From Corynebacterium phoceense (lineage in GTDB: Bacteria; Actinomycetota; Actinomycetes; Mycobacteriales; Mycobacteriaceae): a stretch of DNA of 55,618 nt. The translations under genes and the position numbers were made by a program. The number at the start of each line of letters is the position of its first letter. Position 1 is the first letter of the stretch. This document shows, in pieces, positions 20,951 through 30,059 of this stretch. Under the pieces are notes generated by a model. That model was not told where the DNA came from. It saw only the letters and a list, made by a program, of their open reading frames with translations, and ran no database searches. The stretch is from positions 651,232-706,849 of the forward strand of contig NZ_LT596208.1 in NCBI RefSeq assembly GCF_900092335.1, written 5' to 3'.

Positions 20951-21021
20951 AATGACCACAACGCCCGAATAAGCCTGAAAAATTTTGAATTTCGAGACCT
21001 TATTCGGACGTTGTGGTCATT
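20951..21021. repeat. 71-bp palindromic element, copy 1
   Basis: Left arm 20951-20973 and right arm 20999-21021 are inverted copies over 23 bases with one mismatch; the core is CCACAACGYCCGAATA. The 25-nt spacer is AT-rich and contains ATTTCGA. It lies between convergent genes, the arsenate-reductase-like gene (+) and glgB (-). A second copy at 36044-36114 has the same length and setting. A bidirectional terminator or a dispersed mobile palindrome would fit. Confidence 0.85.
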
Positions 21022-21046
21022 GAGTCTCAGGGCGAGACTGGAAGAA

Positions 21047-23167
21047 CTAGCCGCGGTAGACGTACCACTGCGCCGAGTTGGCGGGCAGGTGCAGCCAGGC
21101 ACCGTCGTCGCCCGCGGTGAACTCGGAGGGCAGGTTGTTGCCCGCGCCCTCGTAGCTGGAGTCATCCGTGTTGAGGACGAGCTCCCAGCAGCCCGGACGG
21201 GTGGGGTGGAGCTGGTAATGAGTGTGGGAGGAACCGGAGAGGTTGATGACCGCGAGCAGCGCGGAGCCGTCCTCGCCGTAGCGCTCGTAGGCGAGCACGC
21301 TGCCGTTGGCATCATCGCCCACGACCCAGTGGAAGCCAGAGGGATCGAAATCGCGCGTGTAGAGCGCCGGAGTGTTCTTGTATAGAGCACCGAGGTCGCG
21401 CGAGAGCTTCTTGATGCCCTGGTGCCACTCGTGGCCCCAGCCTTCCAGGTTGGACCAATCGACGGAAGAAGACTCGTTCCACTCGGTGGTCTGGCCGAAT
21501 TCCTGGCCCATGAACAGCAGGTTCTTGCCGGGGTGGGAGTACATGTAGGCATACAACGCGCGCACGCCGGCCGCCTTGTTCCAGTCATCGCCAGGCTGGC
21601 GGCCCCAGATGGTGCCCTTGCCGTGGACGACTTCGTCATGGCTAAACGGCAGGATGTAGTGCTCGGAGTAGGCGTAGACCATGGAGAAGGTGAGCTCACC
21701 GTGGTGGTAGGAGCGGTGGACCGGCTCGCGCTTGAAGTACTCGAGCGTGTCGTTCATCCAGCCCATGTTCCACTTAAAGTCGAAGCCCAGGCCGCCGTCG
21801 GAGGTGGGGCGGGTAACACCATCCCAGGAGGTGGACTCCTCAGCGATGGTCCACACGCCCGGGTGGGCGCGGTGGAGCGTCCCGTTGGTTTCCTGGAGGA
21901 ACTGGACAGCCTCGAGGTTCTCGCGGCCGCCGTACTGGTTGGGCAGCCACTCCTCGCGGGAGTAGTCGAGGTAAAGCATGGAGGCCACGGCGTCGACGCG
22001 CAGGCCGTCGACGTGGTATTCCTCGGCCCAGTACAGAGCGTTGGCGACCAGGAAGTTGCGAACCTCGTTGCGACCGAAGTCGAAGACGTAGGTACCCCAG
22101 TCGGACTGCTCGCCACGGCGGGGGTCCGGGTGCTCGTAGAGGGCTTGGCCGTCGAAGCGGCCGAGCGCGAACTCGTCCTTGGGGAAGTGCGCGGGGACCC
22201 AGTCGATGATGACGCCGATGCCCGCCTGGTGGAGGGCATCGATAAGCGCCTTGAGATCCTCTGGCGAGCCCCAGCGCGCGGAGGGCGCGTAGTAGCCGGA
22301 GACCTGGTAGCCCCAGGAGCCGCCGAAGGGGTGCTCGGCGACGGGCATCAACTCGACATGCGTGTAGTTGTGCTCCAAGAGGTAGGGGATGAGCTCCTCA
22401 CGCAGCACGTTGTAATTCGAACCGATCTTCCAGGAACCGACGTGGACCTCATAGATATTGACCGGCACGTTGATATCGCCGGTGCGTGCGTCGATCCATT
22501 TGTGGTCGTTCCACTTGTAGGTGGAGCGGGCGACGACGGAGTCCGTCGCCGGCGGGGCAACGGTGGCCTTGGCGAGCGGGTCGGCCTTGTCGATGCGGCC
22601 GGAGTGCTTGGTCTGGATGGCAAACTTGTAGCGCTCGCCCACGCCGATGCCAGGGACGAAGACTTCCCAGATGCCCGTGGAGCCTAGCGAGCGCATGGGG
22701 TATTGGGTGGGGTTCCATCCGCAGAAGTCGCCGACGACGGCGACGCCCACGGCGTTGGGGGCCCACACGGCGAAGGCGACGCCCTCGACGACGCCGAGAT
22801 CCGTCTCATAGGACTTGAGGTTCGCGCCGAGCACCTCCCACAGGCGCTCGTGGCGGCCCTCCCCGATAAGGTGCAGGTCAAAGGTACCGAGCGTAGGGAG
22901 GAAGTGGTAGCCGTCGGCCACCTCGCGGGCGGGCTGGCCCGGATAGGTCACGCGCAGGCGGTAATCGGCCTCGCGAACCAAGCAGGCTTCCCAGATGTCA
23001 TTGCCCACGTTCGTCATGGCAATGGTTTTCTCGGCCGTGACGAGCTCGACCGACTCGGCACCCGGCTTGCGGGTGCGCACGACGCCGTCGTGCCAGCCAT
23101 AGAAATCGTGCGGCGCCCAGTGGCGGCAGGAGTTGAGGAGATCGAGGTCAGACTGCGGGATGCTCAT
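21047..23167 (-). CDS. glgB: 1,4-alpha-glucan branching enzyme
   Basis: GH13 enzyme that makes alpha-1,6 branches in glycogen or alpha-glucan, 706 residues. An N-terminal CBM48-type domain is followed by the catalytic barrel. The nucleophile is Asp392 in GLRVDAVASML. The acid/base glutamate is in AEEST (443-444), and FSHDEVVHGKG is the third conserved segment. The upstream partner is glgE, so the pair makes the GlgE-pathway polymer. It ends 25 bases from the palindromic element. Confidence 0.96.
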   Translation of the reverse strand: MSIPQSDLDLLNSCRHWAPHDFYGWHDGVVRTRKPGAESVELVTAEKTIAMTNVGNDIWEACLVREADYRLRVTYPGQPAREVADGYHFLPTLGTFDLHLIGEGRHERLWEVLGANLKSYETDLGVVEGVAFAVWAPNAVGVAVVGDFCGWNPTQYPMRSLGSTGIWEVFVPGIGVGERYKFAIQTKHSGRIDKADPLAKATVAPPATDSVVARSTYKWNDHKWIDARTGDINVPVNIYEVHVGSWKIGSNYNVLREELIPYLLEHNYTHVELMPVAEHPFGGSWGYQVSGYYAPSARWGSPEDLKALIDALHQAGIGVIIDWVPAHFPKDEFALGRFDGQALYEHPDPRRGEQSDWGTYVFDFGRNEVRNFLVANALYWAEEYHVDGLRVDAVASMLYLDYSREEWLPNQYGGRENLEAVQFLQETNGTLHRAHPGVWTIAEESTSWDGVTRPTSDGGLGFDFKWNMGWMNDTLEYFKREPVHRSYHHGELTFSMVYAYSEHYILPFSHDEVVHGKGTIWGRQPGDDWNKAAGVRALYAYMYSHPGKNLLFMGQEFGQTTEWNESSSVDWSNLEGWGHEWHQGIKKLSRDLGALYKNTPALYTRDFDPSGFHWVVGDDANGSVLAYERYGEDGSALLAVINLSGSSHTHYQLHPTRPGCWELVLNTDDSSYEGAGNNLPSEFTAGDDGAWLHLPANSAQWYVYRG

Positions 23168-23296
23168 AGAGTCAAAAGTACCTTTATAGAGGGGTGCGTG
23201 CAGGCGATGTGAGTTTTCTCTTGATCGGCACCGAGCGGTTGATATTGTGCCCGCGGACCCTGCTCACTCGAACGGGCGTGCAGGGCCTGGCTGGCA

Positions 23297-25342
23297 CTAG
23301 GCGCGGTAGGTGTCCTGCGGACGCCAGGCCAGCTGCGTGCGGCGGTCCTCGGCGACGGTGGGCAGCACGAGGACGTGGGCGACGTCGCCCTGCGGGGCGA
23401 GGCGCACGAAGTTGTGCGGCCCCCACGTGAATGTCTTGCCCGAGATTTTGTCGTGGACCTCAAAGCTTGCGCCTTCGTCCTGGCCGATGGCCGCGTAATT
23501 GATGTGGACGGTGGCTTCCTGGGTATTGCGCGGGTCGAGGTTGACCACGGTGAGCACGACGTTGCCCGTGGCGGCGTCCGCCTTGGAGTAGGCCATGACG
23601 TTGTCATTGTCTACCTCGTGGAAGGTGAGCGCGCGCAGCTGCTGCAAGGCCGGGTTTTCGCGGCGGATGCGGTTGAGCATCCCGATGTAGGGCTCGAGCG
23701 AGTCGCCGGAGTTGAGCGCCGCCTGGAAGTCGCGCGGGCGCAGCTCGTACTTTTCGGAGTCGAGGTATTCCTCACTGCCGGGCTTGACGGCCTCGTGCTC
23801 GTAGAGCTCGAAGCCGGAGTACACGCCCCATAGCGGGGAGAGCGTCGCGGCGAGCGTGGCGCGGATGGCGAACATGGCGCGTCCGCCGGTCTGCAAGGAC
23901 TCGTGCAGGATGTCTGGGGTGTTGACAAACATATTGGGGCGGCAGATATCGGCCTGCTCCAGGTGGTGCTGAATGAACTCCGTGAGGTCGTACTTGGAGG
24001 TCTGCCACGTGAAGTAGGAGTAGGACTGCGAAAAGCCCGCCTTGGCCAGGCCCAGCAGGCGCGGGGCGCGCGTGAACGCCTCGGCGAGAAAGATGATGTC
24101 TGGGTGCGTGGCATGCACCTTGGCGATGAGCCACGCCCAGAAGTTGGCGGGCTTGGTATGCGGGTTGTCCACGCGGAAGGTCTTTACACCGGCGTTCACC
24201 CAGATCATGACCATGTCGTAGATGGCCTCGTAGATGCCGTCTGGGTCGTTGTCGAAGTTGAGCGGGTAGATGTCCTGGTACTTCTTGGGTGGGTTCTCTG
24301 CATACGCGATGGTGCCGTCGTCGAGCACCGTGAAGAACTCCGGGTTGGACTGCGCCCATGGGTGGTCCGGTGCGCACTGGAGGGCCAGATCGAGGGCGAC
24401 CTCGAGGCCGAGCGACTCGGCGTAGGAGAGGAGGTCCTTGAAGTCCTCCATCGTGCCCAGCTCCGGGTGCGTGGTCGTGTGGTCCTGGATGGCCCACGGG
24501 GAACCCACGTCGCCCGGCTGTGCCGTTACCGCATTGTTGCGGCCCTTGCGGTGCACCTCGCCGATGGGATGAATGGGCGGGAAGTAGACGGTGTCAAAAC
24601 CCATCTCCGCCACGCGGGGCAGCGCGCGCTTCGTGGTCTCAAAGGTGCCGTGGACGGGGTTGCCATCTGCGTCCCAACCGCCGGTGGAGCGGGGGAAGAG
24701 CTCGTACCAAGAGCTGTAGCGGGCCTTGGCACGCTCGACGTCGACTTCGTAAATCTCGCTTTCGGTGATGAGCTCGCGCAGCGGGTGGTGCTCGAGAATT
24801 TCGGTGACCTCGGGGGAGAAGGCGGGGGCGACGCGCTCGGTGAAGGGGGCATCGGAAGCAAGTGCCTTGGCCGCAGCGAAGAGCGGGCCCGCCTGGTCCG
24901 TGGGGGTCTGGAGTGCGGCGCGGGTAAAGAGGTCGGCGCCGTGGGAGAGATCGTTGGCGAGCTCCTGCTCGGATTGGCCGGCGTCCATCTTCTTCGTCAC
25001 GGCGTTGCGCCACGTGGACATGACATCGCTCCACGCGTCGACGCGGAAGAACCAGCGGCCCGGGGTGGCGGGGGTAAAGACGGCATGGACGCGATCCGGG
25101 TTGACGGGGTCGAAGTCCATGGTCGTCGAGGAGACCGTGGAGGCCTCCGCATTCCACACAGACAGCGTGGCGGCGATGGCGTCGTGGCCTTCGCGCCAGA
25201 CCAAGGCCGTGACGGGGATGACCTCCCCAACGGTGCCCTTGGAGGGCAGCTTCCCGCCGGAGATGACGGGGCGGACATCGTCAATGCCCAGGCGGCCGAA
25301 AGCGTGGCCGTATATGCGCGGGGAGGAGGTGGGAGAAGTCAT
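23297..25342 (-). CDS. glgE: Alpha-1,4-glucan:maltose-1-phosphate maltosyltransferase
   Basis: GH13_3 enzyme that adds maltosyl units from maltose-1-phosphate to a growing alpha-1,4-glucan, 681 residues. The N-terminal beta-sandwich region is followed by the catalytic barrel, with FRVDNPHTKP holding the nucleophile and LAEAFTRAP the general acid. It lies 129 bases upstream of glgB on the same strand; that gap holds nothing I recognise. The start region carries an iron-box-like half site. Confidence 0.96.
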   Translation of the reverse strand: MTSPTSSPRIYGHAFGRLGIDDVRPVISGGKLPSKGTVGEVIPVTALVWREGHDAIAATLSVWNAEASTVSSTTMDFDPVNPDRVHAVFTPATPGRWFFRVDAWSDVMSTWRNAVTKKMDAGQSEQELANDLSHGADLFTRAALQTPTDQAGPLFAAAKALASDAPFTERVAPAFSPEVTEILEHHPLRELITESEIYEVDVERAKARYSSWYELFPRSTGGWDADGNPVHGTFETTKRALPRVAEMGFDTVYFPPIHPIGEVHRKGRNNAVTAQPGDVGSPWAIQDHTTTHPELGTMEDFKDLLSYAESLGLEVALDLALQCAPDHPWAQSNPEFFTVLDDGTIAYAENPPKKYQDIYPLNFDNDPDGIYEAIYDMVMIWVNAGVKTFRVDNPHTKPANFWAWLIAKVHATHPDIIFLAEAFTRAPRLLGLAKAGFSQSYSYFTWQTSKYDLTEFIQHHLEQADICRPNMFVNTPDILHESLQTGGRAMFAIRATLAATLSPLWGVYSGFELYEHEAVKPGSEEYLDSEKYELRPRDFQAALNSGDSLEPYIGMLNRIRRENPALQQLRALTFHEVDNDNVMAYSKADAATGNVVLTVVNLDPRNTQEATVHINYAAIGQDEGASFEVHDKISGKTFTWGPHNFVRLAPQGDVAHVLVLPTVAEDRRTQLAWRPQDTYRA

Positions 25343-25409
25343 GCCTTTCAGCCTAACCTAGCTGTGTCACTTTCACCGGGGAAGTGGAACGTAAGGCACT
25401 ATAGAGGGC
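25343..25409. promoter_or_regulatory. Divergent promoter region, glgE and ABC ATPase
   Basis: Only 67 bases separate the two starts. Read on the - strand, TAGGTTAGGCT (25350-25360) matches eleven consecutive positions of the DtxR box consensus TTAGGTTAGSCTAACCTAA, but the other half-site does not match. On the + strand CACTATAGAGGGC precedes ATG 25410 and may serve as both -10 and ribosome binding site. Confidence 0.4.
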
Positions 25410-26237
25410 ATGACTGCGCAAGAGATCGCCGAACCTGAATACGTGGCTGACCCCGACCTTCTGATCGACTTCCACGGCGTGGAGCTGCGCCGCGGTGGAC
25501 ACACCCTTGTAGGTCCCATCGATTGGCAGGTAGAGCTCGACGAACGATGGGTCATTATCGGCCCCAATGGCGCGGGCAAGACCTCCCTTGTCCGCATGGC
25601 CGCGGCGGAAGAATTCCCGTCCAAGGGCACGGCGTTCTTAATGGGCGAGCGCATCGGCAAGACGGACATGCGCGACTTGCGCGCGCTCATCGGCATTTCC
25701 TCGGCCGCCGTGCAGCACCGCATCCCGGACAATGAGCGGGTCGACGATCTGGTCATCTCCGCCGGCTACGCCGTGCTCGGCCGCTGGCGTGAGGAATACC
25801 AGGATATGGATTTCGGCCGCGTCGAGGAAATCCTCGCCCAGGTGGGGGCGACCCACCTGGCCAAGCGCACGTGGGGCACCTTGTCCGAGGGTGAGAAGAA
25901 GCGCGTCATCTTGGCCCGCGCCCTCATGGTCAACCCGGAGCTGCTCATCCTCGACGAGCCCTCCGCGGGCATGGACTTGGGCGGCCGCGAGGACCTCGTG
26001 GGTTACCTGGGGGATTTGGCGCTCGATCCGGACGCCCCGGCGATCGTGATGATTACCCACCACGTCGAGGAGATCCCGTACGGCTTTACTCACGCGATGC
26101 TCCTCGACGAGGGCAAGGTCGTGGACATGGGCCTTATCAATAGCGTGCTGACTTCTGAGAACCTCTCCACGGCGTTCCATCAGCCTATTCAGGTTGACCG
26201 CATTGGAGAGCGCTATTTCGCCCGCCGCGTGCGCTAG
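25410..26237 (+). CDS. Orphan ABC transporter ATP-binding protein
   Basis: A 275-residue single-domain ABC ATPase. Walker A is GPNGAGKTS near residue 52, the signature is LSEGEKKRV, and Walker B is LLILDEPSAGMDLGG, followed by the switch histidine in MITHH. No permease or binding-protein gene is adjacent. Closest in type to the ModF/YnjD-like stand-alone ATPases that databases label molybdate-type; the substrate is unknown. Confidence 0.85.
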   Translation: MTAQEIAEPEYVADPDLLIDFHGVELRRGGHTLVGPIDWQVELDERWVIIGPNGAGKTSLVRMAAAEEFPSKGTAFLMGERIGKTDMRDLRALIGISSAAVQHRIPDNERVDDLVISAGYAVLGRWREEYQDMDFGRVEEILAQVGATHLAKRTWGTLSEGEKKRVILARALMVNPELLILDEPSAGMDLGGREDLVGYLGDLALDPDAPAIVMITHHVEEIPYGFTHAMLLDEGKVVDMGLINSVLTSENLSTAFHQPIQVDRIGERYFARRVR

Positions 26238-26259
26238 GTTGCGGTAATCTGGCTTCACT

Positions 26260-27120
26260 ATGCCAACCTATCGGGACCCTAACCGGACTTATTTCCGTGA
26301 TGGCGTCGGTGAGCACGACGCCATCGACCACGCGGACCATACCGGTTTCAACGGCGGCAAGCTGGCTGCCACCGTCCTTATCGTTCGCGATGGCGAGGAC
26401 GGACTCGAGGTCTGGGTACAAGAACGCGTGTCCACCATGCGCAATTATCCGGGGCATGTCGTATTCCCCGGCGGCGGCGTCGACCCCCGCGACTTCCCGC
26501 CGCGCACGTGGGATTCCGGCGAGCTGTGGTCCGGCGCGTCCACCATTTCCATGGCCCGCAAGATGGGCGTGACCCGCTACAAGACGCACGCCCTCGTCTT
26601 CGCCGCTGCCCGCGAGCTCTTTGAGGAGGCGGGCACGCTGTTGGTGCGCGGCCTGTCCGGCGAGGTTCTCGAGGATGCGCGCCGCTATCACGACGAGCGC
26701 CTTGAGCTCGAAAACCACACCATCTCCTTTACAGAGTTCCTCTCGCGCCGCCGCTTCAAGCTCGACGCAGATATGCTGCGCCCCTGGGCGCGCTGGGCGG
26801 GCGTCGATAAAGGCCAGTGGTTCGACACGTTCTTCTTTATCGCGACGCTGCCTCCGGGCCAGGAGCCGGACGCCACGACCTTTGAAGCCGCTGACGCCAA
26901 CTGGTTCCCGCCCCAGCTCCTCCTCGACGGATGGCGCGCCGGGCTCGTGCGCCTTGCCCTGCCCACGTGGCGCCAGCTTGGCCGCCTCGCGGAGCACGAC
27001 AGCGTCTCCGGCGTGATCAAGGCCGCGGCCAATGCTGACCTGCGCCCCGTCATCGGCGACCCAGTCGACGACCCACACTACAGCGACTACTTCGAGACCA
27101 ACCCGGTGGACCGCATATGA
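26260..27120 (+). CDS. NUDIX-family hydrolase
   Basis: A 286-residue protein with an N-terminal NUDIX domain that opens VLIVRDGEDGLEVWVQ. The NUDIX helix is AARELFEEAGTLLVRG (about residues 116-131), with an insert of about 45 residues between the first strand and the helix, as in the NUDT19/CoA-pyrophosphatase-like groups. The substrate is not predictable. The stop overlaps the next ATG (ATGA), so the two are coupled. A TAATCT box lies close to the start, compatible with a very short leader. Confidence 0.85.
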   Translation: MPTYRDPNRTYFRDGVGEHDAIDHADHTGFNGGKLAATVLIVRDGEDGLEVWVQERVSTMRNYPGHVVFPGGGVDPRDFPPRTWDSGELWSGASTISMARKMGVTRYKTHALVFAAARELFEEAGTLLVRGLSGEVLEDARRYHDERLELENHTISFTEFLSRRRFKLDADMLRPWARWAGVDKGQWFDTFFFIATLPPGQEPDATTFEAADANWFPPQLLLDGWRAGLVRLALPTWRQLGRLAEHDSVSGVIKAAANADLRPVIGDPVDDPHYSDYFETNPVDRI

Positions 27121-28271
27121 GTTTTACCCTCGACGAGGTCGCCTTCCTCGCGGCCCACACCTTCGACCACGATCTTGAACTCACTCCCAAGACCCAGCTC
27201 AAGGACGTGGAGTTCCTCCGCGGGCTCTACGGCGAGCACGCCCGCGCGGTCGCCGAGCTCCTCCAGGCCCGCCGCTCGGGCAAGCTCCCTGCTCACTGGC
27301 TTGCCGATGCCACCTCGGTCCAACAAGCCACCCCACCCGCCGTCGCGTCCTTCCGCGCCCAGCATTTGGCTGCGCTCGGCGTCGAGTTCGTCCACGACGT
27401 CACCTGTTCCATCGGCACTGAGGGGGCATTGCTTCGCACTGCCCGAATTGACTATGTCGGCTCCGACCTCGACGCCTCACGCTTGGCAATGGCCCGCCAC
27501 AACGTGCCCGACGGCTGGTTCGTTCGCGCGGACGCCTTGGCACCCGTGACCAACTCCGGCGTCGTCGTCGCCGACCCCGCCCGTCGCGCGGGTGGGCGCC
27601 GCATTACCGACCCCGCCAAGCTTCTTCCTCCGCTGCCAGACCTCGTCGCCGCGTACCCCGGCCGTCCCCTGGCCATCAAGTGCGCGCCGGGCCTCGACTT
27701 CTCCGAGTGGGACGGCGGCGTGGACATCGTCTCCGTCGACGGCGGCGTCAAGGAGGCCTGCCTCTACACGCCGGATCTCGCCGCCGCTCGCCGCCGCGCG
27801 GTCATCCTCCGCGACGGCCACACGGACATCGTCACGGACGCGCCCGTCGATCCACCCGCGCCCGGCGAGCCCGGCCGCTTCATCCTCGAGCCCGACGGCG
27901 CCATCATCCGCGCCGGGCTCGTCCAGCATTACGCCGCCCGCGAGGGGCTCTGGCAGCTCGACGAGCACTTGGCCTACCTCACCGGCGACCGGCTGCCCAC
28001 GGGTACCTCGGGATTTGAATTCATCGAGCAGGTCCCCCTCAAGAAGCTCAAGGCCGCGCTCGCTTCGTACGACTGTGGCCGCGCGGAAATCCTCGTGCGT
28101 GGCGTGAACGTCGACCCAGACCAGCTCCGCAAGAAGCTCAAGCTGCGGGGCCCCGCAGCGCTCACGGTGGTGGTGGCGCGCGTCGACGACGGCCTCGCGG
28201 GCTCGGCCGCCGGAAGTTCGCGGCAGGTCGCATTTATCTGCGGCCCCCGAGTATCATCGAGCAAGGTTTAG
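27117..28271 (+). CDS. Class I SAM-dependent methyltransferase-like protein with THUMP-like domain
   Basis: A 384-residue protein coupled to the NUDIX gene by a 4-base overlap. The N-terminal half has a Rossmann-type pattern: HDVTCSIGTEG as the SAM-loop equivalent, then DYVGSDLDASRLAMARHN and VVADPARRAGG. The C-terminal part matches the THUMP-like tail of a bacterial family found beside NUDIX or tRNA-modification genes. The ADPARR segment resembles the catalytic DPxR of some RNA methyltransferases; an RNA target is inference. Confidence 0.75.
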   Translation: MSFTLDEVAFLAAHTFDHDLELTPKTQLKDVEFLRGLYGEHARAVAELLQARRSGKLPAHWLADATSVQQATPPAVASFRAQHLAALGVEFVHDVTCSIGTEGALLRTARIDYVGSDLDASRLAMARHNVPDGWFVRADALAPVTNSGVVVADPARRAGGRRITDPAKLLPPLPDLVAAYPGRPLAIKCAPGLDFSEWDGGVDIVSVDGGVKEACLYTPDLAAARRRAVILRDGHTDIVTDAPVDPPAPGEPGRFILEPDGAIIRAGLVQHYAAREGLWQLDEHLAYLTGDRLPTGTSGFEFIEQVPLKKLKAALASYDCGRAEILVRGVNVDPDQLRKKLKLRGPAALTVVVARVDDGLAGSAAGSSRQVAFICGPRVSSSKV

Positions 28272-28313
28272 CTAACTTTCATAACACACGCATGACGGAA
28301 AGGGACACGACAC

Positions 28314-29102
28314 ATGCCAACCATCGTGGCGCTGGTCAAACACGTACCGGATACCTGGTCGACGAAGACACTGGGGGAGGATCACCGGATTAACCGCGAC
28401 GTGGACAACGTCATCGACGAGGTCAACGAATTCTCCGTCGAGCAGGCCCTTCGCCTGCGTGAAAACAATCCGGACGCCGGCTTCCGCGTCGTGGCTCTCA
28501 CCATGGGCCCGGCCCAAGCCGACGAAGCTCTGCGCAAGGCGCTCGCCATGGGTGCGGACGCCGCTGTGCACGTCGTGGACGATCAGCTTGCTGGCGCTGA
28601 CGCACTCTCCACCGCCTGGACCTTGAACGCCGCGCTCACCAAGCTCGCCGAGACCGACCCCGTCCAGATCGTCGTCGCCGGCTCCCAGGCCTCGGACTCC
28701 CAGACCGGTTTGCTCGCAGGCCTGCTCGCCGAGTACCGCCAGCTGCCCGCGCTCACCGGCGTGAAGACCCTGAACTTCACCGGCGACAAGCTCACCGGTA
28801 CCCGCGAGGACGCCCGCGGTACGTGGGAAATCGAGACCGCCCTGCCGGCTCTCGTCACCGTTACAGACAAGGCGGACAAGCCGCGCTTCCCCAACTTCAA
28901 GGGCCTTATGGCCGCGAAGAAGGCCGAGGTTACCGAGTGGTCCGTCGCAGACCTTGGCATCGACGCCATTGCGCCGGCCACTCAGGTCACTGACTCCCAG
29001 GAACTGCCGCCGCGCACCGCCGGCGAGGTCATCTCCGGCGTCTCCGCCGAAGAGGCCGCCAGCCAGATCGCCGACTTCCTCGCCGCCCGCAACCTCATTT
29101 AA
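28314..29102 (+). CDS. fixA: Electron transfer flavoprotein beta subunit
   Basis: A 262-residue ETF-beta/FixA protein starting MPTIVALVKHVPDTWS. It pairs with FixB to carry electrons from acyl-CoA or other dehydrogenases to the quinone pool. Conserved segments are NEFSVEQALRLRE near residue 40 and GSQASDSQTGLL near residue 122. A ribosome binding site GGAAAGGGACACGAC lies upstream. It is followed 12 bases later by fixB. Confidence 0.95.
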   Translation: MPTIVALVKHVPDTWSTKTLGEDHRINRDVDNVIDEVNEFSVEQALRLRENNPDAGFRVVALTMGPAQADEALRKALAMGADAAVHVVDDQLAGADALSTAWTLNAALTKLAETDPVQIVVAGSQASDSQTGLLAGLLAEYRQLPALTGVKTLNFTGDKLTGTREDARGTWEIETALPALVTVTDKADKPRFPNFKGLMAAKKAEVTEWSVADLGIDAIAPATQVTDSQELPPRTAGEVISGVSAEEAASQIADFLAARNLI

Positions 29103-29114
29103 GGAGCACCCACC

Positions 29115-30059
29115 ATGTCGCACGTTTACGTTCTTGTCGAGCACGAGGCGGGCCAGCTTTCACCGGTCACCGCCGAGCTCATCACCGCCGCCCGCCCGCT
29201 GGGCGTCGTCTCTGCCGTCGTCGTCTCCGCCTCGCCTGCAGGATTTGAGAAGGAGCTCGCCGAGCTCGGCGCCGCCCAGGTCGTCGAGGCCACCACGGCC
29301 GACTACGGCCAGCGCCTCATCACACCCGAGGTCGACGCCCTCCACGCCCTCGGCGCCGCGAACCCCGCGCCCATCGTCATCGCCGCGACGCCCACCGGCA
29401 ACGAGATTGCCGGCCGCGTTGCCGCACGCCTGGCCTCCGGCGTCCTCGCGGACGTTACGGCCATCAACCCGGATCACTCCGCCACCCACGTCATCTTCGG
29501 TGGCACCTTCCAGGCGACCTCCACCGCCGCGGGCGCCTGCCCGGTCTTTACCGTGCGCCCCGGCGCCATCAAGGCCGAACCGCAGCCGGCCGCGGGCGAG
29601 CTCGCCCCCATGCCGCTGCCGGGTGCCACCGAGCGCGACGTCACCGTCACCGGTTTTAAGCCCGCCGAGCACTCCGCGCGCCCCGAACTCACCGCCGCCA
29701 AGGTCGTCGTCTCCGGCGGCCGCGGCGTTGGCGACAAGTTCGCCGAAGTTGTCGAGCCGCTTGCCGATGCCCTCGGGGGCGCCGTCGGCGCCACCCGCGA
29801 CGCCGTGGACAACGGCGCCTACGACCCCGCGCACCAGGTCGGCCAGACCGGCGTCACCGTCTCGCCGGATCTCTATATTGCACTCGGCATCTCTGGCGCC
29901 ATCCAGCACCTCACAGGCATGCGTACCTCGGGCACCATCGTCGTGGTCAACCAGGACCAGGACGAGCCCTTCTTCGAGATCGCTGACCTCGGCGTCGTGG
30001 GTGACCTCCACGAGATCGCCCCGGCGCTTACCGCCGAGATCAACTCGCGTCGCGGCTAA
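29115..30059 (+). CDS. fixB: Electron transfer flavoprotein alpha subunit
   Basis: A 314-residue ETF-alpha/FixB protein. The C-terminal FAD-binding domain is clear: VSGGRGVG, then VGQTGVTVSPDLYIALGISG and VVVNQDQDEPFFEIAD. Together with fixA it forms the heterodimer. No ETF dehydrogenase or acyl-CoA dehydrogenase gene is nearby. The last base of its stop is the first base of the desulfurase ATG. Confidence 0.95.
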   Translation: MSHVYVLVEHEAGQLSPVTAELITAARPLGVVSAVVVSASPAGFEKELAELGAAQVVEATTADYGQRLITPEVDALHALGAANPAPIVIAATPTGNEIAGRVAARLASGVLADVTAINPDHSATHVIFGGTFQATSTAAGACPVFTVRPGAIKAEPQPAAGELAPMPLPGATERDVTVTGFKPAEHSARPELTAAKVVVSGGRGVGDKFAEVVEPLADALGGAVGATRDAVDNGAYDPAHQVGQTGVTVSPDLYIALGISGAIQHLTGMRTSGTIVVVNQDQDEPFFEIADLGVVGDLHEIAPALTAEINSRRG